Assembly: GCA_023261045.1 (NCBI GenBank)
Contig: JALRJZ010000002.1
Coordinates: 1-56,099, forward strand
Source of the DNA: Akkermansiaceae bacterium
GTDB taxonomy: Bacteria; Verrucomicrobiota; Verrucomicrobiia; Verrucomicrobiales; Akkermansiaceae
Reading direction: 5' to 3'
Length of the DNA stretch: 56,099 nt
Part shown: in pieces, positions 19,346 to 28,643 of the stretch
Position numbering within the stretch: the stretch's first letter is position 1
Layout of the letters: the number at the start of each line of letters is the position of its first letter
The notes under the pieces: generated by a model
Told to the model about the DNA's origin: nothing
The model's database searches: none
What the model saw: the letters and a program-made list of their open reading frames with translations, nothing else
Program-made: the position numbers and the translations under genes

Positions 19346-19728
19346 AGTATGTTGTAGTGTGTTTGTGAGAAGTGTAGAACTGAAGTTTTAGACGAAGGAG
19401 CGACTCAAGAAGTTACAAAAATACCTAATCAGCGGATGTTAATCGGATTAGTTCGAGATAATTCATTGCCAAATCATTAAACAAAAGATGCTCGCAAGAG
19501 TTAATACAAGTCGTCTACTCGGTGAGTAGGCTCATCGTGTCGTTGGCAGCTTCAAGACTTGCGATAAGCTCTACTGTTTCTATATCCACATGAGAGTCTT
19601 AGATAAACACGACGCAGGGTACGTGAAAATTAGCACTAAATAAACATTATGATTATTAGAGTTATTATAGATGGCCCTGAAGACCCTTTAAAACCGAGGG
19701 TTAAAACCATAAATAGCATCTTTTTGCC

Positions 19729-20172
19729 GTGAATGTGGAATTTCGTTCGCCGCAAAGCGAGAGTGATTATCAGGCCTATTTTGATTTAAGATGGAGGGTC
19801 CTCAGAGAGCCATGGGGGCATCCGCGGGGTTCAGAACGAGGGGAGGATGAGGACCAAGCGATCCATTTGATGGCGGTGGATGGCCAGCGAGTCATCGGCG
19901 TGGCCCGGCTTCATTCGCTCAACGCGACTCGGATGCAGGTTCGCTACATGGCGGTGGACCCTCAAAACCAAGGGAGCGGAATCGGCCGTGGTTTGCTTGC
20001 CGGTTTAGAAGCTCATGCGGTGGCTCTCGGCGCTGAATCGATTCAACTTGATGCGCGAGAAAACGCGGTGCCTTTTTATCGCCGTTGCGGATATGGAGTC
20101 GAGAAACGTAGCTATCTTCTTTGGGGTGAGATTCAGCACTTTTTGATGGTTAAAAATGTCTCCCCGCGATGA
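19729..20172 (+). CDS. GNAT-family N-acetyltransferase
   Basis: VIGVARLHSLNATRMQVRYMAVDPQNQGSGIGRGLLAGLEAHAVALGAESIQLDARENAVPFYRRCGYGV, the acetyl-CoA-binding motif of GNAT proteins. Confidence 0.92.
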   Translation: MNVEFRSPQSESDYQAYFDLRWRVLREPWGHPRGSERGEDEDQAIHLMAVDGQRVIGVARLHSLNATRMQVRYMAVDPQNQGSGIGRGLLAGLEAHAVALGAESIQLDARENAVPFYRRCGYGVEKRSYLLWGEIQHFLMVKNVSPR

Positions 20173-20225
20173 GTTCAAGAGTCTTTTGTTTGATGATATG
20201 ACTTTTGCTTCAATAAGAGAATGAT

Positions 20226-21317
20226 ATGAGATTGTTTATGAGGTTGGTTTTTAGAGTTTCTCTTTTTCTCTACGGGTTGAGTTGCATCGCGGGCCTTGCT
20301 CAGCTTGGCCCTCCTCTAGGAGGTCCCTTTCGCCCGGAGGGCCGCGAGCCTGGTTTGGATAGAGGCCCTCGACCAGAAAGCTTGGGTGCGAGTCTTGCCG
20401 AGTTAGGTTCGGCAGGGATTGTATGGTATCCCATCCTTCAGCAGGGACTTGCCGAGGCAAGACGGATGAATAAACCCGTTCTTTTCATGTCAGTTGCTTC
20501 GCAGTGCGGGGGCATTTCGGGGGTCTTCTGACCAGGGTATACTGCCACGCAGAACCGTGAGTTTAGCGATCCAAAAGTTATCGAGGCCACTCGGAGATTT
20601 GTGTGTGTGAGAATTGATTCTTATGAAAGTCAAGAGGCTCAGGATCTCGTGAGAAGCTATCTCAACGGGCGCTTTGAGAATACGGCATTTTGTATCTTAT
20701 CTCCAAACGGCACGCAGCGGCTTACGAGAAGTGGCCGAGGCCCGCAACATGCGATACGAGGGAATCTTGCAGAGGGGTTGGAAAGAATTGCTCGTCGTTA
20801 CTCGCCGAAGCAAAAAGCACAGGAGGCCGCTGTTCCCGACTTTCCTAATTTTCGTTTGGGTTTAAATGTGGCCTCAGCAGATCAACGCCTCATTCTTCTT
20901 GTGAGTGGAACTAATCAGGAGCTCAAAAAAACCCGGGAGGCATTGAAAGCCGTCTGTAATGATCCTGATCTGATTGGTCGATTTCACTACGACTTCGAGG
21001 AGCAAAAACAAAGTTGGCAAAAGGTTTTAACTGGTCCCAGTGATCAAAGTCGGCTGATGCTGATTTTACCCGACGAATTCGGTCAGAAAGGAAAAGTTCT
21101 TTGGTCGATGCCACTGGATACACCTTCTGCAGACATCAAGTCTGCCTTGCTCGAATCCAATCGTGCTTTTGCCAACGAGGTTGAAAAGAAAGTCTACCGA
21201 GAACATGTCAGAAAGGGGCGACGCGAAAAGATCCAGTGGACCATGCCGATGGAGTATGGAGAAGATCGTGATGGAGATGGGGAGATCGATTTTCGAGGTC
21301 CTCCGCGCAGAAGATAA
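20226..21317 (+). CDS. Secreted thioredoxin-like protein read through an in-frame TGA at 20529-20531 (candidate selenocysteine, or nonsense mutation/assembly error)
   Basis: ORFs 20226..20531 and 20601..21317 share a frame. Joined: KPVLFMSVASQCGGISGVF[TGA]PGYTATQNREFSDPKVIEATRRFVCVRIDSY, resembling the KPVLxxx..C....F.DP.V layout of thioredoxin-like proteins. Confidence 0.7.
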
Positions 21318-21407
21318 AGATCCTCTTATTATCAAGCGCCCAAAACCATCAGAGGTTTTTCAAAATGGCCTGAAAGAGTTTGCGGATCTTTTCCGATTAG
21401 ATAGGTC

Positions 21408-22454
21408 ATGGGACTTTTAAAACATCTACTCGTCGTGCTCTTCCTTGGCGCGCCGGTATGGGCCGAGAAACCAGTCCGGGTGTATGTGTTGGCGGGGCAA
21501 TCCAATATGGAAGGCAAAGTTCAAAACAAGCTTTTGGAATACCAAGCCAATGCCGCTGAGACAAAGGACTTGTTTGCGCACCTTCGTCAAGACAATCAAT
21601 GGATCAAGCGCGAGGACGTTTTCATTAAGTTTCTTGGAAGGCATGGTCAGTTGACGATTGGCTATGGTTCTCGAGATCGCACGGGCACGGAACTTGAGTT
21701 TGGAACGGTGATGGGCGCCAACTATGAAGAACCCGTTCTTCTGATCAAAACGGCATGGGGAGGGCATTCTCTGTATCGCAACTTTCGCCCTCCCTCGGTG
21801 GGTTTGCCATCGACAGAAGTCTTAGAAGCTGAGCTTGAGAAAGCGCGTCTTGCAGTGGAGCGCAATAATGAAAAGCACCAGCGCGATCAGCCCCTTCCAA
21901 CGATGGATGAAATCCGCTCAAAATATGGACTATCCTATCGTGAGATGCTCAAGGAAGTGAGAACGACAATCGACGGTTGTGATCAGCTTTTTCCTGAACT
22001 CAAGGGGCGGGAGAAACGGATTTCTGGATTTGTCTGGTTCCAAGGATGGAACGATCAATACGGAGGAGCCGAAAAAGAATATGCCCGTAACTTAGAGCAT
22101 TTGATACGCGATGTTCGTAAAGATCTAAACGCTCCCCGAATGCCAGTAGTCATTGGGGTGATGGGTCAAAACGGATCAAAGGAATCAAAAGGAGCGATGA
22201 AAGTGATCCAAGAGGCACAATTAGCCATGGAGAACGTCTCTGATTTTAACGGAAATGTGCGGGCTGTTCGCACGGATCGCCTCATCGACCAAGCTGCTGA
22301 AGCGCTCTATCCCACGTGGCGTAAGAATATCCCAGAATGGGAGAAAGTTGGCTCTGATCATGGCTACCACTATTTAGGTAGCGCTATCTGGTTCAATCGG
22401 ATGGGACGGGCCTTTGCCAAAGCAATGCTAGAGCTCTCGGGTGACGATTCCTGA
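21408..22454 (+). CDS. Sialate O-acetylesterase-type (SASA/DUF303) carbohydrate esterase
   Basis: RVYVLAGQSNMEGK nucleophile motif; GFVWFQGWNDQYGG; DHGYHYLGSAIWFNRMGRAFA. Confidence 0.92.
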   Translation: MGLLKHLLVVLFLGAPVWAEKPVRVYVLAGQSNMEGKVQNKLLEYQANAAETKDLFAHLRQDNQWIKREDVFIKFLGRHGQLTIGYGSRDRTGTELEFGTVMGANYEEPVLLIKTAWGGHSLYRNFRPPSVGLPSTEVLEAELEKARLAVERNNEKHQRDQPLPTMDEIRSKYGLSYREMLKEVRTTIDGCDQLFPELKGREKRISGFVWFQGWNDQYGGAEKEYARNLEHLIRDVRKDLNAPRMPVVIGVMGQNGSKESKGAMKVIQEAQLAMENVSDFNGNVRAVRTDRLIDQAAEALYPTWRKNIPEWEKVGSDHGYHYLGSAIWFNRMGRAFAKAMLELSGDDS

Positions 22455-22541
22455 GGCAGTCATTATTTGGATTTGAGTTTCTTTGAAAACTGAACTTCTC
22501 GTCTTTCGCATGATAGAAAGACGTGCCACACTCAAAGGAAG

Positions 22542-25500
22542 GTGAAAGGTCATTGGGTCATTTTTTTTCTGTATTTGAGCGTTGCTTTGTGTGAGGCAGG
22601 AGCGCTTTCGTTTAACCGAGATATTCGCCCCATTCTTTCTGAGAAATGTTTTTCGTGTCACGGATTTGATGAGCAAACCAGGGAGGCAAAATTGCGTCTC
22701 GATGTAGCGGAGGGAGCATTGCGTAAGAAAAAACGTGGGCGGCCTGCCCTCGTTGCCGGAGAGCCAGAACAAAGTGAGGCGTGGTTGCGAATTATTTCCA
22801 CGGATGAAGACGATGTCATGCCGCCCCCAGACTCGCATAAAACGATGTCTGAAGAGGAAAAGGCCACGATCCGTCAGTGGATCGTGGAGGGGGCCAATTA
22901 CCAGCAGCACTGGGCGTTTGAACCCGTCGCTAAGGTTGAGTTGCCTGACGGAGAAGGGAGCGCAATCGATCGGATCATTCAAACTGCGCTTCGGCAACAA
23001 GGGTGGGGTTTCTCTCCTGAAGCTGATCGGCCAACCTTGATCCGTCGTGTGAGCTTTGCGCTGACGGGGCTACCTCCCTCACCAGGAGAAGTGAAAACTT
23101 ACCTCGAAGATACGCAACCGGGAGCCTATGAGCGAATGGTTGAACGCTATTTGGCGTCACCTCATTACGGTGAAGAAATGGCAAGACATTGGTTAGATGC
23201 CGCGCGCTATGGTGATACACATGGCATGCATTTGGACAATGAACGTCAAATGTGGGCTTACCGTGATTGGGTGATTGCAGCGTTCAACAAGAACCTGCCT
23301 TATGATCAATTTACAATCGATCAACTTGCAGGTGATCTGATTGCTCAACCTACCCAAGACCAGCTAGTTGCAACTGGTTTTAATCGATGCAACGTAACAA
23401 CTGGGGAGGGCGGAAGCATCGCGCAGGAGTTTATTTTTCGTTATGCCGTTGATCGTACGAGCACGATGGCACAGGTCTGGCTTGGGTTAACTGCAGGCTG
23501 CGCGGTTTGTCACGATCACAAATATGATCCAATAACCGCTAAGGAATTCTATTCCCTCTACGCTTTTTTTAATTCCAATGCTGATCCGGCCATGGACGGC
23601 AATCAGTTGCTCACCGAGCCAGTGATCAAGGTAAAGCCCGAAGGCTATGATGAGCGAATCCAGTCCTTCACGCAGCGAGAGCAAGCGATCAATGCAAAGC
23701 TGAATCAACTGGCAAGCCAGGTGGCTTATGAGGACCCGGCAGAAATGATCCCTCCTCCGGATCAGGTCATGACCGAGCAAGTTTGGTTTGATGAGGCCTT
23801 TCCCACGGGAGCTCAGCTTGGGGCTTCGGGCCACCCTTTAACTTTCGTGGAAGAACCAGTTTTGAGCGGAAAGGTGGCTTTGAAGCGAAGCGGGGAGTTG
23901 ATGGCTCAAGATTATTACCAAAGTGGTGCGCAGGATCTCATGGTGCCAGAGCAAGCCACTTTCTTCATCCATGTTTACCTCGATCCAAATGATCTTCCCG
24001 ATGAAGTCATGATACAATTTCATACCAATGGGTGGAGCCATCGTGCCCTCTGGGGGCAGGACGTGATTGAATTTGGAAAGAAGGCAACAACCGAGCGATA
24101 CCGAGCTGGGGAGCTGCCAGAAGCTGGCAAGTGGGTGAAGCTGGAAGTCAGCGGTGAAAAAATGGGTTTAAAAGCTGGCGACCTCATTAAGGGTTTTGCC
24201 TTTACGGTCTACGGGGGAACAATGTTTATCGACCGCTTTGGTGTTCAAGGAGTGAGTGATCCAGTGAATGATCCGAGTTTGTCGCTAACCGCTTGGAGAA
24301 AGGCTCGAACTGGTCAGGATACTCCAAATGTTCCCGCGGATCTTAACGCGTGGCTCAAAGCGGGACCTGAGGCGCAAAGAAAGCCCGAGGAAAAGGCGAC
24401 AATACGACAGTACTATCTGCGTGAAGTTTGCCGGAGCACGCGGGGTCGATTCACGGAGTTGCGGGGTGAACTTGCGGCGATTCAGAAAGAACGGGCCGAT
24501 TATGACCAGAGCGTGCCCTCCACGTTTGTGTATCGCGACCTTGCGAAGCCTCGAGATAGCTTTGTGATGGTTCGAGGTGAATACGACAAGCCTGGCGAGC
24601 GGGTGGAGCCTGACACGCCTGCAATTCTTCCTCCTTTAAAAAAACGGGCAGCGAGAGCAGACCGGCTCGATCTTGCTTATTGGGTCGTGGCTCCTGAAAA
24701 TCCGCTCACCTCCCGGGTCGCTGTCAATCGAATCTGGCAGCAAGTTTTTGGTGTGGGGCTGGTGAAGACAGCACATGACTTTGGGACTCAAGGAGAATTA
24801 CCAAGTCACCCTGAGCTTCTTGACTACTTGGCAGGAAATTTCCAAGCGACGGGTTGGGATGTGAAAGCCTTAATGCGCTCGCTGATTACAAGTCGCACCT
24901 TTCGCCAGCGGAGTTCTGCAAGTGCGTTGCAGTGGCAAATGGATCCGGAGAATCGTCAGCTAGCGCGTGGTCCTCGTTTTCGTCTCGATGCTGAACAGCT
25001 CAGAGATCAGGCTCTGTTTGTAAGTGGATTGATTGAGCTCAAGATGGGAGGCAAGGGGGTGATGCCTTACCAACCACCAAATATTTGGGAGCCCGTTGCC
25101 TTTGGCGGATCTAACACCCGTTTTTATCAGCAAGGAAAGGGAGCTGACCTCTACCGAAGGTCAATCTATACCTTTTTTAAACGCACGGCTCCTCATCCCG
25201 CGATGACGAATTTTGATGCCCCAAGCCGAGAGCAATTCTGTGTCGGGCGTGAACGGAGCAATACCCCACTACAAGCTTTGCAGCTCATGAATGACGTTCA
25301 GCATTATGAAGCAGCGAGAGGACTGGCCGTTCGGATGATGAAGGAATTTTCGGGTCTAGAAGCTCAAATAGCATTTGCGTTTCGAGCGGTTCTTGCGAGA
25401 GAAGGTAGAGAGGAAGAGATCGCTATTGCCCGCAAACTCTACGAGCGTCAGTTTGCTGTCTATCAAGAGGCCCCAGAAGAGGCCGCAAAAGCCGTTGCCT

Positions 25501-25607
25501 TTGGTGAATCCGAAGTCCCGGCGGATCTTAATACTCTCCAACTCGCCGCCCTCACGCTCGTGGCCAATTTAGTGCTCAATATGGACGAAGCCATTGTGCG
25601 CAATTAA
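22542..25607 (+). CDS. PSD1 / planctomycete cytochrome c domain protein (DUF1549 + DUF1553)
   Basis: FNRDIRPILSEKCFSCHGFDEQTREAKLRLD; RHWLDAARYGDTHG; PLTSRVAVNRIWQQVFGVGLVKTAHDFGTQGELPSHPELLDYLA; RSIYTFFKRTAPHPAMTNFDAPSREQFCVGRERSNTPLQALQLMND. Confidence 0.95.
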   Translation: MKGHWVIFFLYLSVALCEAGALSFNRDIRPILSEKCFSCHGFDEQTREAKLRLDVAEGALRKKKRGRPALVAGEPEQSEAWLRIISTDEDDVMPPPDSHKTMSEEEKATIRQWIVEGANYQQHWAFEPVAKVELPDGEGSAIDRIIQTALRQQGWGFSPEADRPTLIRRVSFALTGLPPSPGEVKTYLEDTQPGAYERMVERYLASPHYGEEMARHWLDAARYGDTHGMHLDNERQMWAYRDWVIAAFNKNLPYDQFTIDQLAGDLIAQPTQDQLVATGFNRCNVTTGEGGSIAQEFIFRYAVDRTSTMAQVWLGLTAGCAVCHDHKYDPITAKEFYSLYAFFNSNADPAMDGNQLLTEPVIKVKPEGYDERIQSFTQREQAINAKLNQLASQVAYEDPAEMIPPPDQVMTEQVWFDEAFPTGAQLGASGHPLTFVEEPVLSGKVALKRSGELMAQDYYQSGAQDLMVPEQATFFIHVYLDPNDLPDEVMIQFHTNGWSHRALWGQDVIEFGKKATTERYRAGELPEAGKWVKLEVSGEKMGLKAGDLIKGFAFTVYGGTMFIDRFGVQGVSDPVNDPSLSLTAWRKARTGQDTPNVPADLNAWLKAGPEAQRKPEEKATIRQYYLREVCRSTRGRFTELRGELAAIQKERADYDQSVPSTFVYRDLAKPRDSFVMVRGEYDKPGERVEPDTPAILPPLKKRAARADRLDLAYWVVAPENPLTSRVAVNRIWQQVFGVGLVKTAHDFGTQGELPSHPELLDYLAGNFQATGWDVKALMRSLITSRTFRQRSSASALQWQMDPENRQLARGPRFRLDAEQLRDQALFVSGLIELKMGGKGVMPYQPPNIWEPVAFGGSNTRFYQQGKGADLYRRSIYTFFKRTAPHPAMTNFDAPSREQFCVGRERSNTPLQALQLMNDVQHYEAARGLAVRMMKEFSGLEAQIAFAFRAVLAREGREEEIAIARKLYERQFAVYQEAPEEAAKAVAFGESEVPADLNTLQLAALTLVANLVLNMDEAIVRN

Positions 25608-25614
25608 CAAACTG

Positions 25615-27072
25615 ATGAATCCATTCTACCAACACCAGCTTTTGCAGACACGGCGTCAATTCTTTGGCGATACCGGAATTCGCCTTGGGGGAATCGCAAT
25701 GGCGTCTTTGCTTGGTTCGGGTACAAGCAAAGCAGTCGGATCAAAAGTCCACCCAGCATTAAATGGATTTCCTCATTTTGAGGGCCGAGCGAAAGCCGTG
25801 ATCTATCTCCATATGAATGGAGGGCCCTCGCAGCTCGACACGTGGGATTACAAGCCCAACCTCATCAAAGAGTTTCGCAAAGATCTACCGAAGGATTTTC
25901 TTGGTAATCGTATTACCACAATGACGAGTGGTCAGGGTAAGTTCCCGGTTGCCCCATCGCGGTTCAAGTTTTCGCAACATGGTGAGTGTGGGCGTTGGGT
26001 GAGTGAACTTCTCCCTCATACCGCAAAAATCGTCGACGATTTAGCGGTGATCAAAACCGTCAATACGAATGCCATCAACCACGATCCAGCGTGTACCTTT
26101 GTGATGACCGGAAGCGAAGTTTCCGGAAAGCCGAGCTTAGGCTCTTGGATTTCATATGGACTTGGAGCGCAGACCGAAGATCTACCAGCCTTTGTCGCCT
26201 TAAACCCAAGTTTTCCGAATGGATCGAACGCTCAAGCTTTATTTAGCAGGATGTGGGGGCCGGGCTTTTTGCCGGGGCGCCATAGTGGCGTTGTTTTGAG
26301 AGCAGGCAACGATCCGGTGCTCTATTTAGAAAATCCTCCGGGACTGAGTAGAAAGGATCGTCGAGTAATGCTTGATTCTCTGCGAGAACTCAATGTCCAA
26401 GGCTTTGAGAGATTTGCCGATCCAGATATTCAAACTCGCATTTCTCAATATGAAATGGCGTTTCGCATGCAAGCGAGCGTGCCGGAGCTTGTCGACTTTA
26501 GCAATGAGTCTCAAAAAACCATGGAGCTCTATGGGCAGCGCGTTCAACAGCCGGGTTCGTTTGCATCTAGTGCCCTCCTCGCACGGCGTTTAGTGGAGCG
26601 AGGAGTGCGCATGGTTCAAATTAATCATCGAGGTTGGGATTCTCATGGGAATCTCCCTCAAGAATTATCAAATCAATGTGCTGACACAGACCAAGCTTGT
26701 GCCGCCTTAATCACCGATTTGAAACAACGCGGAATGTTGGATCAAACACTTGTTATCTGGGGGGGAGAATTTGGTCGCACGGTCTATTCCCAAGGCACGC
26801 TCACCGAAACTCAGTATGGACGTGATCACCACCCTCGTAATTTCTGTATGTGGATGGCGGGTGGTGGAATTCGAGGTGGCACTGAATTAGGAGAAACGGA
26901 TGATTTCTCCTATAATCCGATCAAAGACCCGGTCCATATCAATGAAATCAATGCGACGATCCTCCATTGCTTGGGAATTGATCATGAACGTTTTACCCTT
27001 CGTTATCAGGGCTTGGATCAGCGATTAACAGGAGTGAAACCGATGAAAGTTTTAAAAAAGATTCTCGCTTAA
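25615..27072 (+). CDS. DUF1501 domain protein with Tat-type signal
   Basis: N-terminal TRRQFFGDTGIRLGG; AKAVIYLHMNGGPSQLDTWDYKP; VIWGGEFGRTVYSQG...GRDHHPRNFCMWMAGGGIRGG. Follows the DUF1549/1553 gene directly, as usual for this pair. Confidence 0.95.
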   Translation: MNPFYQHQLLQTRRQFFGDTGIRLGGIAMASLLGSGTSKAVGSKVHPALNGFPHFEGRAKAVIYLHMNGGPSQLDTWDYKPNLIKEFRKDLPKDFLGNRITTMTSGQGKFPVAPSRFKFSQHGECGRWVSELLPHTAKIVDDLAVIKTVNTNAINHDPACTFVMTGSEVSGKPSLGSWISYGLGAQTEDLPAFVALNPSFPNGSNAQALFSRMWGPGFLPGRHSGVVLRAGNDPVLYLENPPGLSRKDRRVMLDSLRELNVQGFERFADPDIQTRISQYEMAFRMQASVPELVDFSNESQKTMELYGQRVQQPGSFASSALLARRLVERGVRMVQINHRGWDSHGNLPQELSNQCADTDQACAALITDLKQRGMLDQTLVIWGGEFGRTVYSQGTLTETQYGRDHHPRNFCMWMAGGGIRGGTELGETDDFSYNPIKDPVHINEINATILHCLGIDHERFTLRYQGLDQRLTGVKPMKVLKKILA

Positions 27073-27144
27073 TAGTTTTTTAAGATAAATTCCCTACGAG
27101 GAACTCGTTTCTAATAAGACATACACCTTTCTCTTTTTGACAAT

Positions 27145-28407
27145 ATGAAAACAAAGAAAACTGGATGGATTCTCTCCGCATTTTTACTTCTCTCCGGACT
27201 GCTTGCGTCGGGCGCTGAATGGACGAGCTTTCGAGGATCGGATCGGAGTGATCATTCGCCTGATCAAGGTTTGTTAAAAGAGTGGCCAAAAGAGGGCCCT
27301 AAATTGGTCTGGGAATCGCGCCTGTGTGGGAAGGGGTATAGTGGCCCGGCGATTGTTAATGGGAAGATCTATCTCACAGGGACCATCGAAGGACAGGCGA
27401 AGATTCTTTGTTTAAATGAGAGTGATGGGAAAAAGCTTTGGGAAGCAGATCTTGGTGATGATCCTGAAAAGGGCTACTCGACTGGGTGGGGTGCGGGTCC
27501 ACGTGGCACCCCAACTGTGAGCGAAGGGATGGTTTATGCGATCAGCGCGAATGGTTCATTGATGGCAGCTGACGCGAACTCCGGTAAAAAGAAGTGGAGT
27601 AAAGAAATGGTTGGCGATTTTGGAGGGAAGGTTCCCCAGTGGGGCTATTCTGAATCTCCTCTCGTCGATGGCGATTGGCTCATCGTCACTCCTGGAGGAA
27701 GTGATGGAGCAATCGTTGCCCTCGATAAAAAAACAGGCAAGACCATCTGGAGAAGTCAGGAGTTAACGGACAACGCTCAGTATTCTTCAGTCATTATTGC
27801 AATGGTGAATGGTAAAAAACAATATGTGCAGTTGTTTATGAAGACCTTGGCAGGAGTTGATGCACAGACTGGAAAGCTCTTGTGGAGTTCTAAGTGGTCG
27901 CAAGGAAGAACAGCGGTCATTCCAACTCCAATTTATCATGATGGGAAAGTTTATATGACCTCCGGATATGGTGCGGGCTGCAAGCTTGTGGATATCTCTG
28001 GAGCCGAAGCGAAGGATGTTTGGGAAAACAAAGTCATGAAAAATCACCATGGTGGTGTTCTTTTACTCGATGGATATCTTTACGGATTTTCTGACGGTCG
28101 CGGTTTAGTTTGCCAAGATTTCAAAACTGGCGAAGCAAAGTGGAATCAGAGTGGTAACGGGATGCAGAAGGGCGCTGTGCACTACGCGGATGGGATGCTC
28201 TATTGTGTCGACGAATCGGAAGGCTCTGTCTCTCTGGTGGAAGCGACTCCAGATGGCTTTTCTGAGAAGGGCCGATTTGCCATGCCTGATGTCACCAAAC
28301 TCCGGGAAGGAACCAATGGAAAAGTGTGGACTCATCCGGTGGTCGTCAATGGAAGGCTTTACCTGCGGGATCAGGACCTTTTCTTCTGCTTAGATGTAAA
28401 GAAGTAA
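27145..28407 (+). CDS. Secreted PQQ-like (BamB-type) beta-propeller repeat protein
   Basis: Signal peptide; WTSFRGSDRSD; repeats such as GAIVALDKKTGKTIWRS, GVDAQTGKLLWSSKWS, LVCQDFKTGEAKWNQSG. Confidence 0.92.
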   Translation: MKTKKTGWILSAFLLLSGLLASGAEWTSFRGSDRSDHSPDQGLLKEWPKEGPKLVWESRLCGKGYSGPAIVNGKIYLTGTIEGQAKILCLNESDGKKLWEADLGDDPEKGYSTGWGAGPRGTPTVSEGMVYAISANGSLMAADANSGKKKWSKEMVGDFGGKVPQWGYSESPLVDGDWLIVTPGGSDGAIVALDKKTGKTIWRSQELTDNAQYSSVIIAMVNGKKQYVQLFMKTLAGVDAQTGKLLWSSKWSQGRTAVIPTPIYHDGKVYMTSGYGAGCKLVDISGAEAKDVWENKVMKNHHGGVLLLDGYLYGFSDGRGLVCQDFKTGEAKWNQSGNGMQKGAVHYADGMLYCVDESEGSVSLVEATPDGFSEKGRFAMPDVTKLREGTNGKVWTHPVVVNGRLYLRDQDLFFCLDVKK

Positions 28408-28643
28408 AGAGGCTCCTCTAGAGATACTCTGTGTTTGGTTGGTGCTCTATCTCATTGCCGCTCGCGGCCATGGGGCTCCCGTTTCCTCAAAAAGAAGAAA
28501 GAGCCTGAAAGTGTGAACGCCAGCGAATGGTTAGGGTAGAGAAGACGCTTATTTGAAAGGCGATGAACTAAGAGCTACTCGGATCTTGTCGTTGTCGTGG
28601 CTTAGAATTTGACAAGGGAGATCAACTATCTCATCCCGATGAG

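Noticed and set aside
22428-23000. 190-aa minus-strand ORF
   Set aside because: Antisense to the end of the SASA esterase and the start of the DUF1549 gene, both with clear motifs.
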